From Euglena gracilis (Eukaryota > Euglenida > Euglenophyceae > Euglenales), in NCBI GenBank assembly GCA_039621445.1, contig CP154956.1, positions 35,375,437 through 35,439,436 of the forward strand: DNA of 64,000 nt. The letters run 5' to 3'. The translations under genes were made by a program, and so were the position numbers. Shown here piece by piece: positions 1-12,279 of this stretch. Numbering within the stretch: position 1 is the stretch's first letter; each line of letters begins with the position of its first letter. Below the pieces are notes generated by a model. It was not told where the DNA came from and did not search any database. It saw only the letters and a program-made list of their open reading frames with translations.

Positions 1-119
1 TGTAGAGCCAATTACCAACTGCCACGGAGAGCGTATCACCGTGGGTATCAGAATAGCAGAGGGCGCAGGGAACGAAGGTTGGATCGGGGGCTCGCAGAAC
101 AGTGTTCGGACAGTCATGG

Positions 120-425
120 GAGGTGGGGTCGCAGTCGGCCGCGGCCGACCGCGACCCCACCAAAAAAATGCATTTGGTAGGGCCGCGGCCGACCGCGACC
201 CCACCAAAAAAATGCATTTGGTAGGGCCGCGGCTGGCCGCGGCCGACCGCGGTCCCACCAAAAAAAAAAATTGGTAGGGCCGCGGCCGGCCGCGGCCCTA
301 CCTATTCAAAATTTTGAGAGCCAAAATTGGCTGTGGTTGGGTCGCGGTCGGCCGCGGCCTTAACAAAAACCTGTTTTGGTAGGTTGACGGCCGGCCGCGG
401 CCGGCCGCGGCACCCACCTCCCACG
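120..425. repeat. GGTAGGGCCGCGGCC hairpin array, site 1
   Basis: About five tandem self-complementary units, each a GGTAGGGCCGCGG stem with its inverse, spaced by A-rich loops such as CAAAAAAATGCATTTG. Bases 1-119 before it match 59971-60090. Confidence 0.85.
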
Positions 426-451
426 AACCTACCTCCCGTGGCATCCCACCC

Positions 452-700
452 GTGGATGCGGGGCAACCGTGGACACACACAAAAAAAGTCGTGGAGGACC
501 TTGGAAACCAAAAAGAGCTTCCGAGCCGCGGCTCATCTCTGGACACCAAAAAATGTTTTGTGAGCCACACTTCATGAATATATGCCCCGGGGAGGAGTTG
601 ACTTCTGCCATGGCCTTCCCCCGAGGCAGATGGGTTTCGGTCCCAGCCGTAAAAAAAAATCCCTCCCCCCTCCCAAACCAATCTCCTGAGGAATCAAAAT
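452..700. repeat. Dispersed repeat, copy A
   Basis: Bases from GTGGATGCGGGGCAACC to CTCCTGAGGAATC are about 85-90% the same as 32405-32680, with one insertion difference in the middle. No coding potential recognised. Confidence 0.85.
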
Positions 701-1194
701 TTATCTTTCTATTTCCCCCTCCGTTCGATCTTTTCACCCAGATACCGCCCAGAGTAAAGACTTTCATTGTCCTGAAAGGCCTTCTCACAGAAACATGTTG
801 TTGAACTGCACAAAACTTTGATGGCAAAAAAATGGAGGTTCAGCGACTCACAGCGGGTAGGGGGGTGGAGAAAGAAGGTAAATACAAAGAAGATAAATAC
901 ACAAATCCTGGCCGTAAGAAACGGACGCACAAGACCTGGTACCAGTGCTCCAGGTACTGCTCAAGCAAGGTCAAATAGCAGTCCTCCGGCAGGGGCGTCA
1001 CTGCTTGGTTGGCCTGGCGTGCACACGGAGGGTCAAACATAAAAAACGGGGGAGGGCTGACAAACAGCACGTGGAACTGAGATTACCCCCCCCCAAATAC
1101 ACCGGGAATATTATTTGGTTGGCCGAAATCAAGAGTGCAGATTGTGAAGGTTTGGGGAAACGCAATACAAGCGGCCGGTTGTTGGCCCCCCGGG

Positions 1195-1312
1195 CTTGGC
1201 TTCTTTTCTCGAAGACGTTTGCAGGAATGTTCGAACGGGCAGGAAATGGCTGGTGCCTGTCTGCATGGACCACTCGGTGCCAGTGGTCAAGAAGCGCCTC
1301 CAGCGTTGCCCC
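1195..1312 (-). CDS. Possible further exon of the left-hand gene
   Basis: The minus strand reads ATLEALLDHWHRVVHADRH then QPFPARSNIPANVFEKRS. It is open and compositionally coding-like. The plus strand of the same stretch is also open (KWLVPVCMDHSVPVVKKRL), so strand is uncertain; the minus strand fits the neighbours. Confidence 0.35.
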
Positions 1313-1765
1313 AGGGCAAACTTTCGTCCTTCTGCTCCTCCCTTTCCATTTCCGACATTTTCTCTGTCTTGCTGCCACTCCTCTCCACACCTTCGTCAGG
1401 AGCGCCGACTGCTGCCGCTGCTGCAGGATGAAGGCGGGGGTCTGGCCTGGGGATGAAAATGACGATCAGGCTGGGCCACGACGACGCCGATCTGGCGACA
1501 CTTCCATTGGCTGAAAGCCTCCCAAAACGTGGAAGCTGCAAACCAAACAATATGGGTTTTTAATAATGTACCTCCCCCCCCATCAGTGCACGGGTGCGCA
1601 CTTTTTTGGAGCCCCTGAATTTCGGCCCTTTGATGGCGCGTACTTATTAGGATGGTAACAAAAATTGTGAAAATGGTTCAAAGCTGCCCAAAATAAGCAA
1701 AAATGTCCAAAATGGAGCAGGCAATTGCCGAAAATCGTAAAAATGGAGCAGGCACAATCCCAGTT

Positions 1766-1767
<2 letters not shown>

Positions 1768-1831
<64 letters not shown>
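1768..1831. repeat. (TG)n microsatellite
   Basis: About 32 TG units. Confidence 0.95.
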
Positions 1832-1834
<3 letters not shown>

Positions 1835-2025
1835 CAGTTTTCAGGGAGGAAATGTTAGCAGGTGTGCGGAATTAGGAGGGTGCGCAATTATCAGGGCAAT
1901 TCAAGGAATTCACAACAAAAAAAAAACCCCTGCTTTATTGTTTGGGAAGCCGAAAAGCAGAAAATCTCCGCCATCAGGGTTATTATTTGCGAGAAGAAGT
2001 TTCATTTTATCTCATTCAGGTGGGG

Positions 2026-2028
<3 letters not shown>

Positions 2029-2107
<79 letters not shown>

Positions 2108-2180
2108 ACACCCACACCCACACCCACACACCCACCCACCCCCCCACCCACACACACACCCCACCCACCCACCCACCAAC
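2029..2180. repeat. (CA)n then (CCCA)n microsatellite
   Basis: A CA array passing into CCCACA and CCCA units. Confidence 0.95.
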
Positions 2181-2954
2181 ACACGCCCTCTGCCGTCAGA
2201 TGACACAATGGCATGGTTGCATCATACAGCCGACCAGGTCGAGGCCTCCCACCACCCCAACGCAGACAAATCCGGCCTCCCTTGCCTTTCGGAGGTATGG
2301 CAGCCGGGGCTGTGATCGCTTGTGGAGCGGGGCCCGTCCCAGGCGGTTCCAGATTAATTTTTTTTAGGGCCTCCGCCAGCGTGCTACGCCGTCTTCTGTT
2401 TCCCATTGCCCCTGGCATGTACCTGCCCCCCCCCCCCCCGTATGAAAACTGTCCCCTGACAAATCAGCAAATACAGAGGGAGCCAACAGATCCCTATAAA
2501 AACAGGTCAGTGCGAAAGCGACCAGAAGACAAGTTTCTTGGGGGGGGGGGTCTGGATCAGAGGGAAATATATGCACTAATATGCACTATAACTTTTTGCT
2601 AACACAAAAAAATACGGAAACGAGTTTTCTGTTTACATATTGGCGATCAGAAGCCGGATAAATTTGTAAGCAATCCTCAATTTGGGAAAGTGCTTTTTTG
2701 AGCAAAAAAAATAAAAATTCTCAAAAAATTAACAGTCTGTGTGATCTGATATCATCTGCTGTGACACAAAGAGGCGGTGCCCACCACCGGAAACCACCGG
2801 AAACGACCGAATTGGCAACAAATGCCCACACAGCACAGCCACGGCACTTCCTGCAGTCTGCAGCGGGGGGTGTAGTGTGTGTGCGTGCGTGCGCGCGCGC
2901 GCGTGTGTGTGTGTGTCGTGCCACAGCGCGGGGAGGGGGACGGGGCGGCCACAC

Positions 2955-3087
2955 CGCGGGAGAGGAGCGCGCTGAGGGGCCCCCAGCCCCGCAGCCCCGC
3001 CTGCAGCAGCCCGCCCCACCGCCTGAAGTCCGCCAGCCAGTAGTGCGCCGTCTCCTTCGCGCACTGCCGGAACACCTGCGCCACGTC
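2955..3087 (-). CDS. Unidentified protein exon (DVAQVFRQC)
   Basis: The acceptor CCGGCAG follows a long C tract. It encodes DVAQVFRQCAKETAHYWLAD then FRRWGGLLQAGLRGWG. The 3' edge near the CGCG|GTGTGG donor is approximate. Confidence 0.6.
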
Positions 3088-6000
3088 CTGCCGGGGCCGG
3101 AGGACGCGACGGGGGGGGGTTTCTGCACAGCGGTTGGCAGATCGTGAGGACGGCACTAGGCCATGGGTGGGGGGGCAATGCCAATAAAAAAGTAATCATA
3201 CACCCAATCACACAATGCACTTTTAAGCACTTTCGATCACCTTTGGCCATTTTGAAACTTTTGCTCACATTTGGTTGAGGCGGCCAGATTCGCACTCAAG
3301 GGTTTTTCTTTGTAGTGGGTGCTTTCCCGCAAATTCACCATTTTTTCGAAACACCTAGGACCCAGTACCCCAATACACGGAAAACTATTACATCAGTTGG
3401 AAAATGGGGTGCAATGAAATGAGCTCATGAAACTGCCGAAAAAAACTTGTCCAGGACTTTGCCACTTTTGGCATTGCTGCGCCGATATTACCTGTCCGGT
3501 TTTTGAGGCAGTGATTGGTGCGCATCAAAGCACCGCACGCTGTTGGTGCGTGCATTTGTGAAAACTGGTATGTGGATGGTTTTGCATGGGTGTTAAAGCG
3601 CCCACCAATTCATATTAAAGCACACTGATGATTGACACAACTCCTGTGTTGATGTTTTTGAACTCGATCCGCGTTAGTGCACGCTTTATTGTGCAGGAAC
3701 AAAATTTTGTTTGTGTGCGCTCACGCGCACAAGAACCTGCCACCATTCACTTCAGAATTGTGCGATGAGAGCGCTTTTAGGGCACAGGTCCAGCTTGAGA
3801 CATCATGTAAATATCATTGCTGATCCATGTGTTTTGCAGACTCCTCCTCGTCCGTGATGGCTGGCGATAACAATTCCACACGCCAACCATTGATTGCACA
3901 CAACAATCCCTGCGCACCCCATCTCTTCCCCCCTGCGCATCCTTTGCCAAACACCCCACACTTATCTGACAAAGGCAAAATCGGCCCCGGTAGGCCCTGG
4001 TCGGCCGTAAGTGTTAGGTGGATGGCCTCTTGTGGGGTGAAAAAATCTGGAGTGGTCCGACACAACACACATAGTTCTGGGAGGAGCCCTGGCGGTTGTT
4101 GGTCGCCCGGTACGTCTCGGTGATGTACGCAGCGAAGGAAAGCATGTAGTATGCAAACAGGTCTGCGCCAAGGGGGGGGGGTGGACGGACTACAGCAAAC
4201 CCATGCCACAAGATCCCCCATTGTGGGTTGCCATTGGCTCGCCTGGGGGTGGGGAGAAGTTCCTGAGAACTCATCAAACAAATTTAGCAACGCAAAGAGG
4301 GACTGAATAGAAAAACAAGATCAGATACCTTGTTGGATTGTTCAAATAACACAATACCCCCCCCCCCCCGGGAAACTGTCATCTGTTGGTGACAGGTTAA
4401 AGACAAGTTAGGCGAACCCAGAGTACAGCTTCCTGGGATTGACATTTTTCGACCCCAGCCGACACAAAAATCCGAAGACGCGGGGTTTCCCCACATATCT
4501 GTGGTCAGAATCCAGTTAAAACTGTACACAATTGTTTCACCTGGGCAAATGTGCCTTTTCAACAAAAAAAGGTGAAAATTCTCAGAAATTAATAGGTGAC
4601 AGGTTGCAGGGTACAGCACGGTGACAGGTTTCCTATGAGGCCAGGTTATCAGGTACAGAGGGCAGAGGACAGTTTCCCTAGAGGGGGATAGGTATGTCCA
4701 ATGATCTCTCTACTCCGACCAGGGTCAATGGACTTAGGGTTTGGACCAAATATGAGTCCTCCGACCGAGGGTCTGTCGTAAACAAAGGGATTTTTTTCGG
4801 TCCAAAAATACTTCTGCAGACTGGACAAACCTCCAGTGGCAGGATTCTGGTCCGGCTTTTTCCCATTCAAGGATGTTTACGATTACTGGTTCCTTGCACG
4901 TCAGTTGTTTGAAGGATTATTTCCGTGTGCTCTGTTGACCCCAACCAACTACCCCCCCCCCTCTGTGTCCAACGACCCCCCCCCCCTGTGTTCAACGACC
5001 ACCCTCCCCCCAGTCGGAGGACTCTTTTTCAACCAAATCCCCGGCGTGGCAGTGGCGTGGCCAATTCTCTCCGAGCTTCATCGACCGCAAAGGAAGCAAT
5101 TGAGAGAGCCTCGACCGTCCGAAAACAAGGGACACGCGCGTCCTCAGCTGCCCCCCCCCCCCACGCACGTCCCTATTGCGGGCCGGGCATACTCATCTGG
5201 ACGCCGTCCCCCCCGGTCCTCGCCGAATGTCCAGAAGCCGAAGCGCACCAGGTCCGGCAGGTGGTCCGCCTCCCCCTTCTTGATGGCCTCCGACGTGAAG
5301 TGCTGCGGGAGGACCGCGGAGGGGACAGAAAGGTTCCTGACCCCCCCCCCGAGCGTGGTGCCCCGCAAGCACCTAAGGTCATCCATAGCCCCAGACCCAG
5401 CCACGCCCGCCCACGCCCAGTTACACGCCGTCACCCCCCGTCATGCCCAGTCATTGCATAGGCGCTTGGTGCCCGGCCCTGCAGACACCCAGACGGAGGA
5501 GGGGAGGAGGGGCGCTGGAACACACCCGCAGCCGGGAGTGGGAAACCGGGAAGCGGCCCCCAGCCTTGTCCGCCTCCTGTGTGGAAGGGAGAGAGGAGGC
5601 CCACCCCAAACGGCACGGCACCCGCCAGAACCTCCTGGGGGGCACGGCGCGGGCCTTGGGCTTTTCCTAATAAGGAACCGGCTGCCCTCTCCCTGAGGCC
5701 GACCGAAGAAAAAAAAACGCCTCCAGACCCCCAACCCGAGTGGGAAATCAAACCGAGGGCAGCCTTGGAAAGGTTTGCATGGCTGCTATCGCTGCAAATG
5801 CGACCATCCACCCCCCTCCCCATTCGACCGACCGACCAAACCAGCCCAGGGGGCTTGCATTCAATAATGGGGGGGCTAAGGATGGGGTATTTAAGAATGG
5901 GAAGGCATCTCCCCTTTGACCGAAGGGGGACAGCTGTGAGCGACAGACGGAGGGAGTGGCCCCCGGGAGGCCCCCCAGCCGGCCGGACAACACAGGGGGG

Positions 6001-6117
6001 GGGGAGACCGGCTGGCAGAGGTGGCAGACAATGCGGAGCAGCGCGCCGTCGGGGCGGAGCAGCTCCAGCAGGCGGGCGCGCAGCAGCGGGTTGAAGTGGG
6101 CCTGGGCCATCCACGAC
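2955..6117 (-). CDS. Unidentified protein, four joined exons (part of a longer gene)
   Basis: Exons: 6117-~6009 (SWMAQAHFNPLLRARLLEL then LRPDGALLRI), 5302-5219 (HFTSEAIKKGEADHLPDL then VRFGFWTFGE), 4166-4071 (ADLFAYYMLSFAAYITETY then RATNNRQGSSQNY) and 3087-~2955 (DVAQVFRQCAKETAHYW then LADFRRWGGLLQAGL). The 5302 and 3087 edges have pyrimidine-rich CAG acceptors and 4071 a GTGTGT donor, so those introns look conventional. The intron from 5218 to 4167 has complementary poly-G/poly-C ends near GGGGGGGACG and CGTCC. The joined product is continuous (WTFGE-ADLFAYY; SSQNY-DVAQVFRQ), mostly helical, and not assigned to a family. It is unlikely to start here, and candidate exons continue on both sides. 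Confidence 0.55.
3300..3780. other. No feature recognised
   Basis: Unique-looking DNA of mixed composition, without long open frames on either strand and without simple repeats. Probably intron of the left-hand gene. Confidence 0.5.
4071..4166 (-). CDS. Unidentified protein exon (ADLFAYYML)
   Basis: This exon of 32 codons encodes ADLFAYYMLSFAAYITETY and RATNNRQGSSQNY, followed by the donor GTGTGT. It is preceded by CCCCCCCCCTTGGC, which can pair with the GGGGGGG run at the other end of the intron. Confidence 0.6.
5219..5302 (-). CDS. Unidentified protein exon (HFTSEAIKK)
   Basis: A pyrimidine tract ending CCCGCAG precedes HFTSEAIKKGEADHLPDL and VRFGFWTFGE. The frame stays open and codon use is GC3-rich. 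Confidence 0.6.
6009..6117 (-). CDS. Unidentified protein exon (SWMAQAHFN)
   Basis: The acceptor is CGTCGCAG, then SWMAQAHFNPLLRARLLEL and LRPDGALLRIVCHLCQP. The 3' edge could be at the GTCTCC donor (6009) or the GTCTGC donor about 20 bases earlier. Confidence 0.5.
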
Positions 6118-7415
6118 CTGCGACGGGCCCCGTGTGCGCCGTGGGCGGCTGGAGCGCCCCCCCCCCCCCCGAAACGCGGCCCGGGCCGGCTTTTTGGGTC
6201 GGGTGTGAAAATCCTGAACCTCCCCCCTCCCAACAGAAGGTACAAATCCGAAATCGTAGGATCAAAATCGAAGGCGGCAGTCCATAATAAACCCACCCTC
6301 AATTTTATGGGTAATCGGAAGAAAATCGACAAATATCGGACAGGGAAGGTCCAAAATAAAAGCACACCCCCCAGAGCGAGAGGCACCGGTCTGTATGAGC
6401 ACCCGCGCTTCAATTAGGGGGTTCTAAGGGGGTCTCATCTTTTGGTGGGCGTATTGTGTGCTTGTGTGCGTGTGCGTGCATGTGTGCGTAAATGTACATA
6501 TGCGCTGTATCCATCTAAATGTCCATGAGTGAAAATGCATGTTGTTGTCGTTGTCGTCACTGTTCTTGTCTTGTCGGCTGTTGACCTTGGTGCTGTTGCT
6601 GTTGTGGTGGTGGTGGTGGTGTGGTGGTTGTGTGGATGGGTGGGCTGGTGGGTGAGTGGGTAAAAATACGTGGTGGGAAGATGTGAAGCTTTCAAAAAGG
6701 TGTTTCTTTGGATGGAGAACGATAAAGATGAAGGTGAGGTTGGTTCAAACAAAATTGGTGACGGGAAAAATGAGCGAAATTTTAGACATTTTTAACTTGC
6801 AAAGTAAGCTGTTGGCTTCCTTCAAAAAGGCCTGAAATATTTGGGCACCTCCAGGAGAAGCAAAAAATAAATGGCTCAGAAAAAATACTCTTTGGTTAAT
6901 ACCAAAGGCGTGAAAACCGTGAAAATGCAGTGGAATATAATTCCCAACAACAGTGTTGAAAAACAAAAGCGATTCAAAAAGTTTGTTTGGATAGAAACAC
7001 CACTATATTGAGCACCCATGTGCTGAACATTATAAAAAATGAGTGATATCTACAAAATCCTCAAAGTGGCAATGGATCCTTGGTTGATTGTTCATTTTTG
7101 TGTGCAAGGGAACTGGACAGAGCTTCCAACCTGTCAGGCGACCAGGTTGCTGCAACCTCTGACCAGTGTGGATACAACACCCATGTTTGTATTTGAGTTG
7201 CAAAATGTTTTCCTTCGGCAAAAAGGGACGCACACACCCCCTGACCACCCGCCCACCTGCTCACCACCCACCCATCTGCCAGGCATCTTTTTAAGACCCC
7301 CGTCGCACACACGGCAGGTTGATTTGTGGCCTAATTGTCCCTCAGAACGGAATGATGTTCACGGAACGAAATATCAGTGTATCCAGCTCCTGGGTGGGAA
7401 CTTCCTGGGTGGGGA

Positions 7416-7660
<245 letters not shown>

Positions 7661-7739
7661 GACCACCCCTAGGCCGACTCATGAAAGAGGCCGCAGTGGC
7701 TTTTTGGTTGCAATATTATTTTTGACTTCCCCCCCCCCC

Positions 7740-8000
7740 CCGGGAAACTGTCATGTCCAAGAACCTGTCAGGGTGCCGCCCAGAAAACTGTCAGGGTCCC
7801 CGTTACCCCCGTAAGCCTGTCGGTATAGGAAGTTGTCAAGGTCCCTGGTACTGGCCAACCTGTCAAGGTCATTTTTCATTGACATTCCCTTGTCATGGTC
7901 CCACCTGGGAAACTGTCAGGGTCTTTGGTACCGGCCAACCTGTCATGATAGGAAGTTGTCAGGGTTCCCAGTACTGGCCAACCTGTCAGGTGGCATTTTT
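7740..8000. repeat. AAACTGTCA/CCTGTCAGG cluster
   Basis: At least eight GTCA(G/T)GG elements, alternately GGAAACTGTCA and CCAACCTGTCA, spaced 20-45 bases. Shorter clusters: 4.37-4.40, 9.19-9.31, 24.40-24.43, 27.55-27.61, 31.99-32.08 and 52.33-52.49 kb. Confidence 0.7.
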
Positions 8001-8835
8001 CCAGGGGGTGGGCAGGTACTGCAAACCCTTATCCAGACACACGGAAGACACTGCCTGTCTCTAAAGAGTGAGTTTGCAAAAGTCAATCCAAGCTGTGCCT
8101 TGTGATCCCCTTAATTCTGACCAATTCCCCCATCACCCCCCCAAGAGGGCCGTCTGAGGGAATTTCCCCCCCAAAAAACCTACACCGCCTCGCACCCAAA
8201 CCCGTATACCGGCCTCCAGCCAGAGACCCCCGGGGGTCTTCTGAAAAAATAGAAGAAGAAGCCTGCCACCCAGGCAACAAAACACACACCACGAGCACAA
8301 AAACCTACCTGCTTGTTGGAGCACCGGGGTACGCTGCGTCCACCTGCCCATAAACCAAAGATGCTGTGGAGGAGCTGCTGGAAGAAAAGCGCTTGGGGCC
8401 AGGGTGTCTGGGAGATCCGCCCCTCTCCAGCTCCATCCCTAACTCAAAAAGAAGAGTGCCCAAATATCAGACCCGCTGACGGCACAAAGCGCTGCGGACG
8501 ATGGAATTACCTGAAAAATTTCCCCAAAATACCGATTTCATGAAAATTTCACTCCAGGAAAATGATCCAATTTCTGATTTGGGCCATCCAGACTAAAAAA
8601 AATTGCCACATTGAAAAACGATCATTTTCGGGCAGTGTGGCGCCGGGAGAAAGCCTTCCTCTGGCCTGGGCTTCCTCATACATCGTCCCACCTGGCCCCA
8701 CACCAGGTGGCCCACCCATTCCCAAGCATCACAATTCCTCGGAGCCTGGCCCAGGTCTGAGTTCTGGGTCTGTTGTTGGGCGCATGTCTGGAGGGGCCAT
8801 GTTTCCCAGCGTTTTCCGCGGTGGGCCGTCAACAC

Positions 8836-8938
8836 CGAAAGGCCCTGCTCTGGACGAAGAGGCTGACGATGGCTTCGCTGGTGGCGTCGAGGCGGTCGTG
8901 GGGGGTGGCGGGCAGGACCACCCGGTCGAACACCCCCA
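8836..8938 (-). CDS. Possible exon, unidentified
   Basis: A CTCGCAG acceptor is followed by VFDRVVLPATPHDRLDAT and SEAIVSLFVQSRAF, then a GTGTTG donor. It probably belongs to the same gene as the exons from 6.1 kb leftward. Confidence 0.5.
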
Positions 8939-9942
8939 CTGCGAGGGAGCCAGCAGTGCGTTCCTCTGGCACGCCACTGAACAGCAGGGCTTGCATACCC
9001 CACGCCCCCCCCCCCCCGGGGAAGGCGCCTTGACAAATTAGGCCGTACAAGCCCAGAGGACAACTTTCTGGCAGTATGGGCATGGATGGGCTTAAAGACC
9101 GATGGGTTTACATACCGATGGGTTTACATACCGATGGGTTTACATACCGATGGGTTTACATACCGACGGGTTTTAAATACCGACCCCCCCCAAGAAACTG
9201 TCACCTGTCCAGTCACAAGTCAGTGGGGACAGAGGTAGGTGACAGGTCCCATAGTGACAGGTCAGCGAGGACGGGGCTTAGGTGACAATTTCCCGGGGAG
9301 GAGAGTTTCCCGGGGGGGGGGGTAGGTGGGAGGAAAGAGGGGGAACAAGCTGACCAACCCCAGGAGGGGAGTGGGACTTTGGGTCACGTCGGAGAATGCC
9401 TTCCAACTAGAGACCCACTTTCAAAGGGGATTCACGCGAGGCAGACCCTGGGGGGGGCAAATTGTGTGCGGAAATGAAGGATTGGGATTGAAGGAAGGAT
9501 GGAGTTCCCCCGGGTGCGAGCTGCAGAGGGGCGAGAAATGGGCACACCCTGGACGAATTGGTTGTCACCGTTGGAGCCATTAAATTAAACAGTTGGGGGG
9601 GGGGGGGGGGGGAGCCAGCCTCTGGGTGGAAAAATAAACTGCGGCAGCTGTTTGTGTTGGTGGGGCAAACAAAACAAACAAAATGACACGCACGCACGGT
9701 AGATATCTGCCGAGCACGGTGGGAGGGTTTGCGGCGGCGGGGTGGGGGCATACAATCAAAGTCGCACGCGCACGGAGGAGGGCATCAGCCTCCTCTGCCC
9801 GGTGGAGGCAGTCCAGCGCCATGCGTCACACTGGGCGTGCGGGGCACCCAGCGCGGGCGGCGTCTGGGCGGGGCACGGGGAAGGGCAACCATCCCCCCCC
9901 CCCACTCCCATTCCCCATGCCAACTGATTGGCCATTACCAAG

Positions 9943-10012
9943 CGAGGAGCTTGTTCCGGAGCATTTCATTGGCTGGCCGCTTCCCTGTCACCATGCTGCG
10001 CAAACACCTGAT
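9943..10012 (-). CDS. Possible exon, unidentified
   Basis: The minus strand encodes RCLRSMVTGKRPANEMLR then NKLLAW, with a GTAATG donor at the 3' edge. A second open piece at about 9765-9822 (ALDCLHRAEEADALLRAR) may follow, but its frame does not fit a simple acceptor. Confidence 0.35.
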
Positions 10013-10299
10013 TGCAAGTCGGAAGAGGCATCGGGCACCAAAACCCTGGGCTGCATGCTTGGGTAAAAAACGTGCTCTGGCCTTCTTTACCCGCAGGCCG
10101 GGAAAATCCCTGGCTTGCTGATTCCAGCTGTGAGACGAAGGGGTGGGGAACGGCGCCGGGGAATTTCTGCCGCTGGTGAATGGCTTGGGTTCATTCCATT
10201 CTCGGGCGAGCAGGACTTCCGAAAAGCCGGGATGCGCACGGGCGTCTGGTCCGAATGAAAAGCCGCCCGATCGAATCAAAATGGACGGCATTCTGGGAG

Positions 10300-12180
10300 A
10301 GGAGTACTCGCAGAGGGGAAGAGGTCAGGGGGGGGGGTAGGCGAGTCAGTGGCTCAGTCAAACGTTTTGGACTTGGGGTAGCCGGTCGACCAGGGACCAG
10401 GGAAACTGTGGCCATGTTGGACATTTCAAACATATTGAGCAGTTTGTGTGTGGGGGGGGGGGGGCGTCTGGGTTGCAGAGCCAAAAGAGCCCCCAAGAAA
10501 AGACCAGAAATGCATCTCAATGAATGCCAGGACAAAAAGTAATGCGGCACAGCAGGCCAGGAAAACGTGCCGTTTGTTGGAAGTTGAAAAATCTTTTTTT
10601 TTTTGAGTTGCTCAAGAAGAACGACTCTACCTACATTAAAGCTTTACTGAAAAGACGGGGGGTTGAGAAGACAGCAGGCGCATCCCCGCTTGTTGTGCTA
10701 GACAAAATGCACCGCGGTCAGACTGGAACCCAATACTCTGTTGTCTGTGACACACTGGCCGGGGGTCGGGATTCTCATAATTCACCTATTGTTTCTGCTG
10801 CATTTGCCTGAACGTCGGGAGGGGAATCCTTCTCTGGAGGGGCAGGGCAATGCTGCCCAGTCGGCCAGCTGGCTGGTCGGGGAGGCATGCGACGGATACG
10901 TGACAGGTGTGTGACATGCGTGGCATACGTGACATGCGTGACACACGCGTGCGACAAAGTCAGGAGGGAGGGAGGGGGGGGGGGAGGGGGGGGGGGGTGG
11001 GGGGGGGCTGCTGTGTACCGCGTTCGACGACGGCGTGGTGGGCTGAGGTCAGCGTGGCGGCCGGGGTTTCAGCCTGAAAGTCCCTCGAACTGTCCCGGCC
11101 TCTGAATGAGCATCCTCCCCAATGTGCAGGACTGAGTGTGCCAAAATGCGAGGGACAGTGCTGGACCTGTGCGATACCGAGTGCATTGAATGCACAGAAG
11201 GAACAACTGCCCAAACGAATATAGCAGGACCACCCCAAGGAGGACAAAGAGGGGGTAAGACACGACGCAGAGGCAGAGAGTGCCGAAAAAGGCACACGGG
11301 GGGGGGGGGGGTAGCCGAATAATGCAGCATGGAGCCTCAAAAAATGAACCAAAAATAATCACAAAGACAACACAAAAACATACAAAATGAAAATGGAATT
11401 TTATGTTGCCTGGGAAAAGGAGATGTAGAATAATGAGGTAATGAAAATAAAGAAGGCAATGAAAGTAATTACTGTAACAAAGACAATAAAAATAATGACG
11501 GAATGATAAATAATGGAGACAACAAATGCAATGAATGTTAAGAGGTGATGACGGAGGCCAATGATCTTGGTGCAACCAAGAAAGAAACACCCAAAACAAG
11601 ATTTTTGAGCTTTAAAGAACATGCTGATCCCAAAATGTCCATTTTCCCCTAAAAAATCATAAAAACAATTCAGAAAAAAACGTTTGTAACAGTGGAAAAA
11701 TCTGGCCCAAAAATGCACAGACCACTCTTCAGCAGAATTTGAAACTCTCTCTCTCTACAAAAACCCACATAATTTGCCGGAAAAAAAAAACACGAAAACA
11801 CCTGCCTTAAAAAAATTCGTTTACCCACCCTTCTGCCAAGAGGCCTGAATGTCTTCTTGGGTTGGGGGGTTCTGCGCGCGTGTGGTGATGAGCCCTTTGG
11901 GTCGAAGAGGGGGGGGGGCGCCAGTGGGGGGCCCACGGTGTGCGGCACAACTCGACCAGTGCGGTGGCCATCGGTTTGCTCAGTGTTTGGGCAGTGGGGG
12001 GGAGGGGTGGGAACGGCTTTGCCGAAAAAGAGCGGGAGATTCAGCGTGGAAGTTGGGCCAGAGCAAGAGCTGGTGGAAGTTGGAAGTTCTCGAATGCATT
12101 CAGATGGTTGTTTTTTGAGTTATTTAATATTTTTGAGCCGATTTGACCAAAGTTAGCACCCCTGATTTTTTGCGCTCATC
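10300..12180. other. No gene recognised; homopolymers and short repeats
   Basis: Contains G runs at 10.45 and 10.98-11.0 kb, four GTGACATGCGTG-like units (10.90-10.95 kb) and A-rich DNA at 11.34-11.83 kb. A 12.77-12.86 kb stretch repeats part of 11.71-11.84 kb (AAAACCCACATAATTGCCGG type), so a dispersed repeat is present. Confidence 0.5.
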
Positions 12181-12202
12181 AGTGTGCAGACGCGGGTGGC
12201 AC

Positions 12203-12270
12203 CCAGACTGCGGCGATTGGGGGCAGCGCCTCAGCAGTCGCCTCAAAAAGACCGTGAGGGGCGTAAATGA
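12203..12270 (-). CDS. Possible exon, unidentified
   Basis: Acceptor TTTCCGCAG, then VIYAPHGLFEATAEALPP and IAAVW, then donor GTGCCA. The exon is short (68 bases) and plausible by splice signals and composition only. Confidence 0.4.
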
Positions 12271-12279
12271 CTGCGGAAA

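Noticed and set aside
4060-4200. CRISPR-like regular repeats in several repeat clusters
   Set aside because: No constant spacer length, degenerate repeats, and the context is eukaryotic.
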